The notes under the pieces: model-generated
What the model was told of the DNA's origin: nothing
Seen by the model: only the letters and a program-made list of their open reading frames with translations
The model's database searches: none
Made by a program: the position numbers and the translations under genes
Assembly: GCA_021825585.1 (NCBI GenBank)
Contig: JAKAGT010000002.1
Span: forward strand, 62,001 to 126,000
Direction of reading: 5' to 3'
Length of the DNA: 64,000 nucleotides
From: Bacteroidota bacterium
GTDB taxonomy: Bacteria > Bacteroidota > Ignavibacteria > Kryptoniales > JAKASW01
In this document: piece after piece, positions 32,687-42,416 of the stretch
Layout of the letters: each line of letters begins with the position of its first letter
Numbering within the stretch: position 1 is the stretch's first letter

Positions 32687-34435
32687 ATGAACATCAAATC
32701 TGTTTATGGAAAACTCAAAGTCTATGCTCCCTTCAGGCTGGCCGACTCTTTCTTCAGCAAGTCCGATCAAAAGCTGTCCGCCTTGAAATTTCCCCTCCCT
32801 CCTCTACTCAGAAAATCGAGAGTGATTGCAGGCTCTTTCATACTCGTTCTCCTGATCCTGTTTTTCTCGGTCCATTCCTTTTCTTCGTCTCTGTCGAACG
32901 TGCCGACATACCGGGTGAAGAATGATAATTTCGTCGTGTCGATAACGGAGAGCGGGGAGATAAGGGCGAAGAACGCTACATCGATTGTCACTCCCGGCGT
33001 GAGGGGGAACATGAAGATTGTCTACCTTATTCCGGAGGGAACGTACGTGCATGCGGGCGACGTTGCAGTCAGGTTCGATCCGACCGAGGCCATGACAAAC
33101 CTTAAGGACGCGCAATCGAGGCTCGAGATCGCAATCTCAGACAAGGCGAAGCTTGCCGCGGACCAGAAGTCGCAGCTGACCAACCTCGAATCGGCGCTCA
33201 AAGAAGCCCGGCTTTCTTTCGAGCTCTCGAAGCTGAACCTCGAACAGATGAAGTTCGAAGCCGAGATAAAGCAGCAGCAGTCCAAGCTCGAGCTCGAGAG
33301 AAACCAGCTTAACCTGACGAAGGCACAGCAGGAACTCGAATCTCAGAAGATTATTCAGAGGTCCGAGATGGGCAAAACCGATATCCAGGTCGAGCAGGCA
33401 AAAGCCACGCTCGACAAAGCGAAGAGAGATCTCGATGCGCTCACGCTGAAGGCTCCGAAGGAGGGGCTGGTCGTCTATGAGACGAACTGGAGCACCGGCA
33501 GAAAGATCATGATCGGCGACACCCCATGGCCCGGCATGCCGCTCGTCAGTCTTCCCGATCTCTCGGCAATGCAAAGCATGACATACGTGAACGAAGTCGA
33601 CGTCAGCAGAGTCAGCGCGGGACAGAAAGTCCTGGTGAAGCTGGATGCGTTTCAGGACAGCACATTCACAGGCGTAATCTCATCCGTTGCATCGCTGGGA
33701 AGAACCAAGGACAGGACTTCGACCATAAAGGTCTTCGAAGTCGACGTCGATGTCCTGTCGCAATCGCCCATACTGAAACCCGGGATGACCACGATGCTGT
33801 ACAAAATGGAGCCTTCGCCGCCGAACACGTCCGGCGTGACTTACTATTTCCCCGGGATGCAGCAGCCGGCCAATGTAATCGACAGGAATTCTGTCGATGA
33901 GCTGACCGCCAAGGTAAGCAACTCCGACCATGTAAACGTAGACGCGTATCTCGTCGCCAAAATCCTCGAAAGAAAGCATTACGGCATAATAGATTACGAG
34001 TTAATCCTGCCCGAGGCGCTGCTGGCACAGAAGCAGAAAACCCAGAGGATATTCAACATAGTCATGGGTGCAATCGCCGGGATATCCCTCCTCGTCGGGG
34101 GAATCGGGATAATGAACATCATGCTGGCCAGCATACTGGAGCGGACGAGAGAAATAGGCCTGCGGAGGGCTGTGGGCGCTACAAAGAACGATGTGCTCAG
34201 CCAATTCATTTACGAAGCGTTGACAATAAGCGTCGCGGGCGGGTTGACCGGAATCGTCGTCGGCTTCATCCTGACTTCCCTGATTTCGACTTACGCCGAT
34301 TGGAAGACGATCATTTCCCTGTATTCCATCCTGCTCGCCTTCGTCATTTCGGTTACAACCGGCTTGATCTTCGGAATCTATCCCGCCAAGCAGGCGGCAG
34401 ACAAGAATCCGATCGACTCTCTAAGGTATGAATGA
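32687..34435 (+). CDS. Chimeric efflux protein: periplasmic adaptor fused to the C-terminal half of a MacB-type permease
   Basis: The 582-residue frame joins two normally separate proteins. Residues 1 to about 385 are a HlyD/MacA-type adaptor: membrane anchor (45-65), beta-barrel start (YRVKNDNFVVSITESGEIRA), a long coiled coil (120-245) and the LKAPKEGLVVYETNWSTGRK lipoyl region. From about residue 395 (VDELTAKVSNSDHVNVDAYL) it becomes the end of a MacB/FtsX permease with three membrane helices (FNIVMGAIAGISLLVGGIGI, MNIMLASILERTREIGLRRA, and FGIYPAKQAADKNPIDSLRY at the end). The adaptor C-terminus, the whole ATPase and the permease N-terminal half are missing. An in-frame deletion in an adaptor-MacB-TolC operon explains this; transport activity is unlikely. 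Confidence 0.85.
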   Translation: MNIKSVYGKLKVYAPFRLADSFFSKSDQKLSALKFPLPPLLRKSRVIAGSFILVLLILFFSVHSFSSSLSNVPTYRVKNDNFVVSITESGEIRAKNATSIVTPGVRGNMKIVYLIPEGTYVHAGDVAVRFDPTEAMTNLKDAQSRLEIAISDKAKLAADQKSQLTNLESALKEARLSFELSKLNLEQMKFEAEIKQQQSKLELERNQLNLTKAQQELESQKIIQRSEMGKTDIQVEQAKATLDKAKRDLDALTLKAPKEGLVVYETNWSTGRKIMIGDTPWPGMPLVSLPDLSAMQSMTYVNEVDVSRVSAGQKVLVKLDAFQDSTFTGVISSVASLGRTKDRTSTIKVFEVDVDVLSQSPILKPGMTTMLYKMEPSPPNTSGVTYYFPGMQQPANVIDRNSVDELTAKVSNSDHVNVDAYLVAKILERKHYGIIDYELILPEALLAQKQKTQRIFNIVMGAIAGISLLVGGIGIMNIMLASILERTREIGLRRAVGATKNDVLSQFIYEALTISVAGGLTGIVVGFILTSLISTYADWKTIISLYSILLAFVISVTTGLIFGIYPAKQAADKNPIDSLRYE

Positions 34436-34463
34436 AAAACATTAGCTGGGAGCGGGGAGAAAA

Positions 34464-35611
34464 ATGAAATTCATCACTAAGATATTCCTATCGTGTCTTG
34501 CTTTGGCGAATCTTGCTTTCGCGCAGCGAGTGCTGACCCTGAAGGAGGCTATCTCGATCGCGCTCGAGAAGAGTTACAGCGTGAAATCCGCGGATCTTGC
34601 TCTCCTTAGCTACAGGAAGAGCCTGGAAGCGGCGAAGCTCGGCCTGATGACCTCCGTCAATATGGTGTTCAACGTCCCAAGCTATTCCAGGACCCTGTCG
34701 AATCAGTTCAATCCGCTCACGGGAACGGAGCAGTTCTTCAATTACGGGTTCACTACTTACGAAGGTCAGCTCTATTTCACGCAGCCGATAATCTTCACGA
34801 ACGGGGCGTTCACCCTCACGGGCGACCTCTGGAAGAGATCCCAGTTCAGCAGCGAGCAACAGATTCCCACGGACTACTATTCAAATTTAAGCCTGAGCTT
34901 TGAACAGCCGCTCTTCGCGTTCAACACACTCAAGGCAAATCTCACGCGTGCAGAGATAAACCTGGAGAAGGCCGAAAGGAACTATTTAATCGCGTCCAAC
35001 GACATCGTATATAACGTCACCGCCGGGTTCTATCAGCTTTACCGGGCAAAGGAAAACGTCGAGATCGCGCGGGAGAGGGTGAAGCAGACATCGAGCTGAG
35101 CAAACTGTCCGTGGATGAAATTAGCTCACAAGGGAACGTGACCGCGGCAATTTCCGCCAACTACGGGCTGAACAAGGATGCCAACCTGTTCGAGGAAATC
35201 TATCATAACTTCGCCGGGAGCAGGAGCGTTACGTTTACCGTAAAGGTCCCGGTCCTCGACTGGGGGGAGAACCGCCGGCAGGTAGAATCGGCGGAAGCAT
35301 CTCTTCAGCAGTATGAGCTCACCTATGAAAACGACAAGCAGCAGATAGAGAAGGAAACGATTGAAATTGTGAACCGTATCAACTTCGCCAGGGCGAGAGT
35401 TGAGGCGCTGAGCAAGAGCGTGGCCGTGGCACAGAAAAGCTATGATATAAGTATTCAGAGGTTCCGGGCAGGCACCATCACGAGTTCCGATCTTCAGCAG
35501 ATGCAGCTCCGGCTGACAGACGCCAAGACGAGCAGTCTCAACGCGCTTATCGATTACGAACTTGCATTAGCCGACCTGAAGCGGAAGACACTCCACGATT
35601 TCGAGGAGTAA
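34464..35611 (+). pseudogene. TolC-family outer-membrane efflux protein, split by deletion and frameshift
   Basis: The first frame (34464-35099) gives a signal peptide (MKFITKIFLSCLALANLAFA) and the first TolC half up to YRAKENVEIARERVKQT, then TGA. The second half resumes in another frame at about 35084 (ADIELSKLSVDEISSQGNVT) and runs to the stop at 35611 through VPVLDWGENRRQVESAEASL and TITSSDLQQMQLRLTDAKTS. Compared with the family about 100 residues between the halves are gone, so this is a deletion with a shift, not a simple frameshift. It lies 28 bases after the adaptor/MacB chimera; the whole tripartite pump is therefore dead. Confidence 0.85.
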
Positions 35612-35640
35612 CGGCCTTTCGGAGACACCAGTGAGTTCGA

Positions 35641-37089
35641 CTAGTTTTGAGGCGCCGGCGCCACCTGGTATTGTTCCAATTTCCCGTCGGGCATCTGGTA
35701 CGTCCACACCCGAAGCGTGCGGGTCTTGAATACGACACGGAACGCGCGCTCGAGCATCCCGCCCCGCTCCGACTGCCCTGTCTGAACAAAAGTTTCAGGC
35801 TCGCCCAGCGGGCCGAGGCTCGATTGAAAATCTTTCAGCGCCTGATCACTGAAATAGAAATTCGCGTCCGGCGTGAACAGCGAACGGTCGATCGTTCCCT
35901 TCTGCAGGCCGGCAAAGATCTTGCGCGCCTGCTCCGTCCGCGTCTCGGTCTGCGCATCCTGTGTCTTGAATAGGAGATGTGCAATCCTGTTCCCGATGGC
36001 GCCGGCCGCGGACGACGCGTCCTGGTTCGTCAGTACGACTACCGCCGCGCTGTCGTCCGGGAAAACCGCGTTGTAGGCCGTGAAGCCCGATACCTCGCCG
36101 CTGTGGGATATCATTCGATGGCCGTCCATCATCCCTACTTCCACGCCAAGCCCGTAATGCGTCCCTACTCCATTCTTGAGCAGCACTTCTGTCTCGAGCT
36201 GCCTGTAGGACTCCCTGCTGAGTACGCTCTCTTCTATCATCGAAATATCCCATCCGGCAAGATCGCCCGCGGTCATTGCCAGCTCTCCTGCACCTGCCAT
36301 CCAGCCCGGGCCCTCGTCAGGAGCGATGCGAAGCGGCCCCAGGCCGTACTCCGTATATCCTGCCGGATCTTCGGCTGTCATCTTTCCCTTGTCGAAGTCG
36401 ACGGCGCTGCTGAGCCCGAGCGGCTTGAGGATGTTCTCGTGCAGGAACTTGAAGAAGGGTTCGCGGGTAATCTTCTCGACAATTTGCGCCGCAATGACGA
36501 AGTTCGTGTTGCTGTACTGCCACCTCGTGCCCGGCTGGAAATCGAGCGGCTTCTTCGCCCACCGGTCGAGGATTTCCTGGGGCGGCATCGGCTTCAACAT
36601 CATCGGCGGTACATAGTCCTGCGGCCAGAAGTCCTGGTAACCGGAGGTATGCGAGAGTATCTCCCTAACCGTGACCTTGTTCGCCTCCGTCAAATCAGGC
36701 AGCCACATGGAAATCGGGTCGTTCAGCGAGAGCTTTCCTTCCTGTTCCAGCAGAAGTATGCAGGCGGCCGTGAATTGCTTGCTTATCGAGCCGATTGCAT
36801 AACGCATGTCCGGTTTCGCAGGCATCGGCGGGTCGAGTCTCGCATAGCCATAAGCCTCGGCATACTCGATCCGCCCGTGCAGGACGACCGCAATGGAAGC
36901 GCTTGGTGTTCCGGTTCTCCTGAGTACCTGAGCTGCCACGGTGTCCACTTTTGCTTGAAGTGAGTTCGGCGAAGACATGTCCTGGCCTGATGCAGCCTGA
37001 GAACATGAAACAATCAGCGTAAGCCCAAGCAGGATTAGGGACTTCGCGCTCATCTTGACCGATGCAGAATGCGTCATTCTATAACTCAT
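35641..37089 (-). CDS. Serine hydrolase of the beta-lactamase/penicillin-binding protein fold (class C-like)
   Basis: The start at 37089 is supported by GGAGG 7 bases upstream. The signal sequence ends in a lipobox-like LIVSC, so it may be lipid-anchored. Catalytic motifs of the class C/DD-peptidase/esterase group are SISK (Ser101, Lys104), YSNTN (Tyr-x-Asn) and HSGEVSG (in place of KTG). The catalytic domain ends near residue 380, and about 100 residues follow with a small C-terminal domain. Substrates in this large family range from peptidoglycan peptides to esters and D-peptides and cannot be told here. It is convergent with the broken efflux operon and stands alone. Confidence 0.88.
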   Translation of the reverse strand: MSYRMTHSASVKMSAKSLILLGLTLIVSCSQAASGQDMSSPNSLQAKVDTVAAQVLRRTGTPSASIAVVLHGRIEYAEAYGYARLDPPMPAKPDMRYAIGSISKQFTAACILLLEQEGKLSLNDPISMWLPDLTEANKVTVREILSHTSGYQDFWPQDYVPPMMLKPMPPQEILDRWAKKPLDFQPGTRWQYSNTNFVIAAQIVEKITREPFFKFLHENILKPLGLSSAVDFDKGKMTAEDPAGYTEYGLGPLRIAPDEGPGWMAGAGELAMTAGDLAGWDISMIEESVLSRESYRQLETEVLLKNGVGTHYGLGVEVGMMDGHRMISHSGEVSGFTAYNAVFPDDSAAVVVLTNQDASSAAGAIGNRIAHLLFKTQDAQTETRTEQARKIFAGLQKGTIDRSLFTPDANFYFSDQALKDFQSSLGPLGEPETFVQTGQSERGGMLERAFRVVFKTRTLRVWTYQMPDGKLEQYQVAPAPQN

Positions 37090-37593
37090 TGTTAACCTCC
37101 TCATTATTAAGTGTGCCCCCATGTACGTACGTCAGAAGGTAAAGAGTATAACGGTTCATTGCAGCTCCGGATTTTCCTAACGTTACCCCATTCTCACTGA
37201 ATTTGCAACAGGATAAGATGCGGAAGATGGCACTAAGACGGCATACAGGTGCGAATGAAAATCGAAGACGGAGTTTACGACGGGCGCGGATGCAGGTACT
37301 TCCGTGGCGCAGATTCGCTTGTGACGGATGGAAATACTTCGTGCCATTTCGTTTCTTGCGTCTGCCCGGCTCTTATCAGAACAACCTGTCTCCGATGGTT
37401 AACTCTTCCAGTATTTGTTCTTGTGCGTGTTTGCAGTTGGGGCATGACCGACGTCTGTCATTGCAAAGCATCCGGTCGCCGGAGTCGTGCCGGCCTTCGA
37501 TTCACAAATGCCCCTCCTGAATTCCCGGCGTCGACGCTTGCCGGTACTCCACCCTGTTCTCGCGCCCAGGTTCGGACCAAAGACAATCTCTCG
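37090..37593. other. Intergenic region without recognisable gene
   Basis: About 500 bases upstream of the hydrolase gene. Only short frames without coding character or ribosome binding sites are present. The first 40 bases hold the hydrolase gene's ribosome binding site and probably its promoter. Confidence 0.5.
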
Positions 37594-37776
37594 GACTAGA
37601 TTTTCCCGGAATCCAGATTCACGGTTACCGCAACCACGCCGTTTGCCAATGTGAACTTCTGCGGCTCGCGCGCGCGCGGCTTGACCGCTGACGGCAAATA
37701 CCGCGGCGACAAGCACAGCCTCCAACAGAAGAGCAACCATCGAGCCTCGGTTAGTCATTCTCGAAACACCCGTCAT
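37594..37776 (-). pseudogene. 5' remnant of a secreted protein gene (frameshifted)
   Basis: The frame beginning at 37776 or 37758 encodes a signal peptide (MTNRGSMVALLLEAVLVAAV, then FAVSGQAARARA). After the signal the sense passes to a second frame, AEPQKFTLANGVVAVTVNLD then SGKI and TAG at 37596-37594. This reads like the mature N-terminus of a secreted enzyme or binding protein. The body of the gene is missing. Confidence 0.5.
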
Positions 37777-38035
37777 GATATTCCTCTTGGTTGTGTCTTC
37801 GATAACTTGTACCCGAACGGGAAAAGCGGTTTGATGTTATGCTTGCCGAACCGCCTGTAGCCGACAAGCTGTCCTGGTGTTTGTAGGAACCGTAAGCGGA
37901 ACAGTCCTGCCATTTTACCGGAAACGTGAGAGGAAGTCTCCCTGAGGGGTTATGATTTCCGAGGAGCACGTCTGCAATCGCAGCAAGTGCCAGCCCTGCC
38001 AAGCCCGAAATAAAACGCGTAAGTCTAGTTTTCAT
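37773..38035 (-). pseudogene. GH3 beta-glucosidase relic: signal peptide joined to a C-terminal fragment
   Basis: ATG at 38035 with GGGAG upstream starts MKTRLTRFISGLAGLALAA, then jumps straight to IADVLLGNHNPSGRLPLTFP and VKWQDCSAYGSYKHQDS, the C-terminal domain of family 3 glycosidases. The catalytic domain of some 500 residues is absent. After KHQDS the sense moves to another frame: LVGYRRFGKHNIKPLFPFGY then KLS, the conserved FPFGYGLSY element. One large deletion and one frameshift explain it. An active version would have been a beta-glucosidase. Confidence 0.8.
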
Positions 38036-38172
38036 TATCGCTCCCTTCTCCTCGTTCTGTGGACTAGGTGAGACCCCAATACGTTTCCAACATTTCAATA
38101 AAGTGACATGTTCTCCCGACAAAGTCAATTTTGAGGGAGAACCGATTGGGAAATGATGGGAAGGGCTTCGAA

Positions 38173-38523
38173 CTACTGATTGAAGTCGCCGTTTGGGTCT
38201 GTCTTTATAACGCCCGACCCCCCTGCAATAAGAAATCCACCATCGGAACAAGCCACAATCACATCTCCCGGAAACGGAGCATTGATAAGCTTCTGCGATC
38301 TGAGTGTCCCGGCGCCGTCAAACTCCTGGAAAACGATTGAACCTCCACCATCCCCGCACGAAACCCAATCTCCGTCAGGTAAGACCTGGATCCATGATGC
38401 GCTCGAACCATTAGGAAGGTCGCTGGTACCCTGAGCACTCGCAATGTTATTACTCCATTGAGCCGAGCCGTCGACGTTCAATTTCGTCACGTCGTAAAAC
38501 CAGTTACGATGAAACCAATGCAA
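38173..38523 (-). pseudogene. Fragment of a secreted beta-propeller-like protein
   Basis: The 116-codon frame reads VTKLNVDGSAQWSNNIASAQ, ASWIQVLPDGDWVSCGDGGG and VIVACSDGGFLIAGGSGVIK, then TDPNGDF. These are repeats of the kind found in PQQ-like or delta-60-type propellers, where each blade holds Asp-Gly-x-Trp and Gly-Gly. There is no signal peptide at the start (MHWFHRNWFYD), and the protein-like sense extends a few codons upstream (GIDGNFF). It is probably a remnant of a longer gene. Confidence 0.5.
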
Positions 38524-38882
38524 GAAAAAGTTACCATCTATACCCTGTTTTCATCCACTACAACGCTCCGAAGTTCGGCAAAGGTTCTCAACTTCTCTCG
38601 AAAAACGCCGAATAAGAATGTACACGCTGTTCCCGGCGCGGTCAATTCAGGATCCGCCCTATGTGCCTTGAATTGGCAAGCCGGAGGCAATTAGAACAAG
38701 CTCTACCAAGGCAAAATTTCCTGTGGACTGTAAGAATGACTATCCTGGAGTAGGACAGCGGTCTTTCATTTCACGCTCTGTTCGCGATTCGCGCAGATTT
38801 GTTTCGGGTTTGCATCTGTTGGCCGTTGATTGCCGCGCCTATTCCCGGCATATCACTTGTTTTCTCTCTGACGGAGGTGTGG
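38524..38882. other. Intergenic region between relics and the M23 peptidase gene
   Basis: About 360 bases. Apart from the ribosome binding site (GGAGG at 38874-38878) and presumably the promoter of the downstream peptidase gene, nothing stands out. Confidence 0.45.
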
Positions 38883-39821
38883 ATGAGAAGACTCTACTAT
38901 TTTTCAAGTTCGCATTTAAGTTATCAGCCGCTCGACTGGCGGAAGCTGAGTGCTGCGTTAGCGGGCATTATGATGATCGTGCCCGTCGTCACAGCCTTGC
39001 TCGGCTTTTTCGGCGTCGACCTCTTTGGGGTGAGAGAGTTAAGCGCGGCAAGCGTTGCCAATGAGAATTCCGTTTTGAGGGCGCAGCTCGCGTCGCTAAA
39101 CCTTCAGCTCGATCGCTTCGGCCGATCGATGAAAGCTCTCAGAACGAGTGATGATGAGCTGAGACTGGAGGTAGATATGAAGCCGATCCCGGGCGACATC
39201 AGGAAGGTAGCCGTCGGCGGAGTCGAGATAAACGGGGACTACGGGGTATCGTCGAGCGCCAACAAGCTCATCACAGATGTAAAAAATAACCTGCAGGTTC
39301 TCAGCAGAGAATCCGCGCTGCAGCAGCAGAGCTATGCCGAGATACTTAAGAGATATAAGAAGAACCAGGTGTTGTTCCGCCACATTCCGGCCATCTCTCC
39401 CGTCAGGAACGCGAGGGAGACCGACGGATTCGGGATGAGGATGCATCCGATACTTCACATGATGCTTATGCACGAGGGAATAGATCTCGCCTGCGACGTG
39501 GGTACTCACGTGCATGCAACCGGTAACGGTGTCGTGACCTATGTCGGGCCGCGCGGCGGATACGGCAACGCGGTCGTGATTGACAACGGATTCGGTTACT
39601 CGACGCTCTTCGCACACCTTTCGAAACCGGTGGTCCATGCGGGACAGAAGGTAAAACGTGGCCAGGTCATCGCACTCAGCGGAGATACCGGACTGTCGAC
39701 CGGGCCGCATCTCCACTACGAAGTGAGGAAGGACGGCGTACACCTCGACCCGAATCTTTTCTTTTTCAACGGGCCCCAATTTCATACGTCGGTATTTTAC
39801 GCGACGGTCGTAAACAATTAG
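38883..39821 (+). CDS. Membrane-anchored M23 (LytM) metallopeptidase
   Basis: The start at 38883 has GGAGG 5 bases upstream and is preferred over the long frame start at 38799. The 312-residue protein has one membrane helix (24-45), a coiled-coil region (about 58-80) and a C-terminal M23 domain. The zinc ligands are visible: His in MRMHPILHMM, HEGIDLACD (His-x3-Asp) and GPHLHYEV (His-x-His). Such enzymes cut peptidoglycan cross-bridges, or act as regulators when a ligand is lost; here all ligands are present. No partner gene is adjacent. Confidence 0.9.
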   Translation: MRRLYYFSSSHLSYQPLDWRKLSAALAGIMMIVPVVTALLGFFGVDLFGVRELSAASVANENSVLRAQLASLNLQLDRFGRSMKALRTSDDELRLEVDMKPIPGDIRKVAVGGVEINGDYGVSSSANKLITDVKNNLQVLSRESALQQQSYAEILKRYKKNQVLFRHIPAISPVRNARETDGFGMRMHPILHMMLMHEGIDLACDVGTHVHATGNGVVTYVGPRGGYGNAVVIDNGFGYSTLFAHLSKPVVHAGQKVKRGQVIALSGDTGLSTGPHLHYEVRKDGVHLDPNLFFFNGPQFHTSVFYATVVNN

Positions 39822-39911
39822 TCTGCTCGATGGATAGTCGGAATTCCGGGGGGACCTGCCGCCATCTAGAATTTGCTGCCAAAGCGGCGCATCTTCGTAC
39901 ACCGGTCCGCG

Positions 39912-41033
39912 CTACCTGACCGAGACGTAACCGCCGGACATCCCGTTCTTCGACAGCACAATCTGCCAGAGCTGATTGCTCCGCGCCCGGAAGGCGCCTG
40001 CGTTCGACAGCAGGAAGTACTTCCACATTCTGAAAAACCGTTCTCCGTACTTTTCGCGCAATGAATCCCAGCGCACCATGAAGTTGTCGAACCATGCCAT
40101 CAGCGTATTGTCGTAATAAGCCCCGAAATTGTGCCAGTCTTCCATTACGAAGAGTCCCTCGATCGCCTTCCCCAGCTGCGAGACCGAAGGGAGCATGCCG
40201 TTTGGGAAAATGTATTTGTGAGACCAGGCGTCCCCGCTTTTCGCGGAGACCGGATTACCTATTGTATGCAGCAAAAAAATTCCGTCATCCTTCAGGGATC
40301 TTTCTGCCACGGCGAAGTATTCACGGTAATTCCTGTATCCCACATGCTCGATCATCCCGACCGATACTATCCTGTCGAACTTCCCGGCGACCTCCCTGTA
40401 ATCCTGCAGCCTGAACTCGACAGGCAGCCCCCTGCAGAGTTCCCTGCCGAGCGCAACCTGCTCTTTCGAGACGGTCAAACCGACAGTCTCGGCGCCATGC
40501 TTCTCTGCAGCGTATTTTCCGAACGCTCCCCATCCACACCCGATATCGAGGACTTTCATGCCTGGCTTGAGGTACAGTTTTCTGCAAATGAGTTCGAGCT
40601 TGTTTTCCTGCGCCTCGTCAAGATTCTTCGCGTCTTTCCAGTAGCCGCAGCTGTAATTCATTCGTTTATCGAGCATGTTCCGGAAGAGGTCGTTTCCCAG
40701 GTCGTAATGCCGCTCGCCGACGATGAATGCCCTTCGCTTTGCCTGCATGTTTATCAGGAAAAATCCTGCAAGCTTAAGCATGATCCGGTAATTGTGATTC
40801 ACCTCTTTTCGCAGGTCTGTTCTTAATATTCTGTTTATCATCTCGTCAAGCTTCCCGGCGTCCCACCACCCGTCCATGTAGGATTCGCCGAGGCCAAGCT
40901 CGACCTCCGTGGCTACGCGTTTATAGAACCCTCTGTCGTGTACCTGGATATCCCATGGATTGCTCCCCCCGATTTCTATTCCGGCCACAGATAACAGACT
41001 TGTGACCAGCGATTCATATCTATCAGATCCCAT
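39912..41033 (-). CDS. cfa: Cyclopropane-fatty-acyl-phospholipid synthase
   Basis: The start at 41033 has GGAGG 7 bases upstream. The 373-residue protein matches Cfa throughout: the N-terminal region (VELGLGESYMDGWWDAGKLD), YDLGNDLFRNMLDKRMNYSC, the SAM motif KVLDIGCGWGAFGKYAAEKH, RIVSVGMIEHVGYRNY, and the C-terminal WHNFGAYYDNTLMAWFDNF. It transfers a methylene group from SAM to cis double bonds of membrane phospholipids, usually in stationary phase or acid stress. It appears intact and monocistronic. Confidence 0.95.
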   Translation of the reverse strand: MGSDRYESLVTSLLSVAGIEIGGSNPWDIQVHDRGFYKRVATEVELGLGESYMDGWWDAGKLDEMINRILRTDLRKEVNHNYRIMLKLAGFFLINMQAKRRAFIVGERHYDLGNDLFRNMLDKRMNYSCGYWKDAKNLDEAQENKLELICRKLYLKPGMKVLDIGCGWGAFGKYAAEKHGAETVGLTVSKEQVALGRELCRGLPVEFRLQDYREVAGKFDRIVSVGMIEHVGYRNYREYFAVAERSLKDDGIFLLHTIGNPVSAKSGDAWSHKYIFPNGMLPSVSQLGKAIEGLFVMEDWHNFGAYYDNTLMAWFDNFMVRWDSLREKYGERFFRMWKYFLLSNAGAFRARSNQLWQIVLSKNGMSGGYVSVR

Positions 41034-41111
41034 AGTCACACCTCCGGATCTTCTAAACGATTTTCCTGCAATCACTCGTATGGACCGCCATCAAGTGAAA
41101 TTATCCCTCAG

Positions 41112-41258
41112 TCACCGGAAGTGCAACTTCTCGAAGCATGTAAACAGACCGATATGCTTCCCGTCGGCTGTCCAGTACGAACCATGAGATGCCGTCGCCT
41201 GGGCACAAAGTTCATGACCTGCCCATTTCTCCGAAGGGAACCCCTGGAGTTTCCCGGC
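41112..41258 (-). pseudogene. Orphan 3' end of an enzyme gene
   Basis: Directly after the acyltransferase stop the minus strand stays open and reads GKLQGFPSEKWAGHELCAQA then SHGSYWTADGKHIGLFTCFE and KLHFR before TGA at 41114-41112. This has the character of the C-terminal strand region of a glycoside hydrolase-type protein. No start or ribosome binding site is present. It is probably a deletion remnant. Confidence 0.35.
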
Positions 41259-42416
41259 TCAAATTTTCACGAATATCTTTCTTTTGTACATCCAGAGCAG
41301 GATGAGGAACCAGAAGAATATATAAGCAATCGCGAAGAAGAGAGAGCCATTCATGTCGCCTGCCCACGAAGCGAATGCCGCCTGGTAAATGAAAGCTTTC
41401 AGGTTGACAGCGCCGCTGCCCTGCCCGACCTGCAGCAGCATGATTATGCGTCCGACCAGCCCCGATAGGAAGAACAGCGCGAGCGCATTCATGCCGAACA
41501 CCACGAACGGCTTGCCGGCTTTCTTGAAATTCTTTATGTCGATCAGGAAATAGCAAGCAGCGAGAAACACAAGGGCCATCCCGCTGGTAAACACGACGTA
41601 CGACGGCGACCACAGATTCTTGTTTATCGGGAACCACATGTCGAAGATTGTGCCCAGCACCATCGCGGCCAAGCCCGTGACGAACATCCATGACACCTTC
41701 TCATAGTCGGATTTTCTTGACTTCAGAAATTCTCCGGTCAATACGCCGGTGAGAGCGGTTGCAATTGCAGGCAATGTCGAAAGAAGTCCCTCAGGATCCC
41801 AGAACTTCGACCCCGACCAGATATGGACGGATAGAATAGCCCTGTCGATATAAGCGGACAGATTTCCTGTGTTCGTAAGCACGCCCGCCCCGTAACCCGG
41901 GACCGGCACAAGCATCATCAGCAGCCAATAAAGGATCAGGAGTCCGGAGAGAAAAACGGCCTGACCTTTCACCTTAAAATTCAAGAAGATCACCGAGGCA
42001 AAGAAATATGCCACCGCAATTCGCTGCAGCACTCCCATTATACGTATCGTCGACAGGTCATAACCGGGGAACCCGTTCAATATCAGTCCGAGAAGGAAGA
42101 GCACCAGAGTCCGCCTGAGGATTTTCAGGTATATTTTCCCTTTTGACTGCCCCATCTCAAACCGCTTCGCGAATGCGTAAGCGATCGCGACCCCGACGAT
42201 GAAAATGAAGAACGGGAAGATCAGGTCCGTCGGCGTCCAGCCGTTCCATTTGGCATGTCCAAGAGCCGGATAAACAAAGCTCCAGTTTCCTGGATTGTTC
42301 ACTAGGATCATCCCCGCGATTGTGATTCCTCTGAATACGTCGAGCGATACGAGACGCTGCGACTTGACAACAGGTACTTCAGCTTCCGCAGTACGCCGTG
42401 AAGTTTCGGTAATCAT
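41259..42416 (-). CDS. NagX/HGSNAT-like membrane acyltransferase (DUF5009)
   Basis: The start at 42416 has CAGGAGG 6 bases upstream. The 385-residue protein has about ten membrane helices and the family signature RLVSLDVFRGITIAGMILVN followed by NPGNWSFVYPALGHAKWNGW and TPTDLIFPFFIFIVG. It is related to the lysosomal heparan-alpha-glucosaminide N-acetyltransferase. Bacterial NagX-type members are found with amino-sugar and glycan catabolism genes and are thought to acetylate or transport glucosamine-type sugars. The partner of this copy is not evident from its neighbours. Confidence 0.88.
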   Translation of the reverse strand: MITETSRRTAEAEVPVVKSQRLVSLDVFRGITIAGMILVNNPGNWSFVYPALGHAKWNGWTPTDLIFPFFIFIVGVAIAYAFAKRFEMGQSKGKIYLKILRRTLVLFLLGLILNGFPGYDLSTIRIMGVLQRIAVAYFFASVIFLNFKVKGQAVFLSGLLILYWLLMMLVPVPGYGAGVLTNTGNLSAYIDRAILSVHIWSGSKFWDPEGLLSTLPAIATALTGVLTGEFLKSRKSDYEKVSWMFVTGLAAMVLGTIFDMWFPINKNLWSPSYVVFTSGMALVFLAACYFLIDIKNFKKAGKPFVVFGMNALALFFLSGLVGRIIMLLQVGQGSGAVNLKAFIYQAAFASWAGDMNGSLFFAIAYIFFWFLILLWMYKRKIFVKI

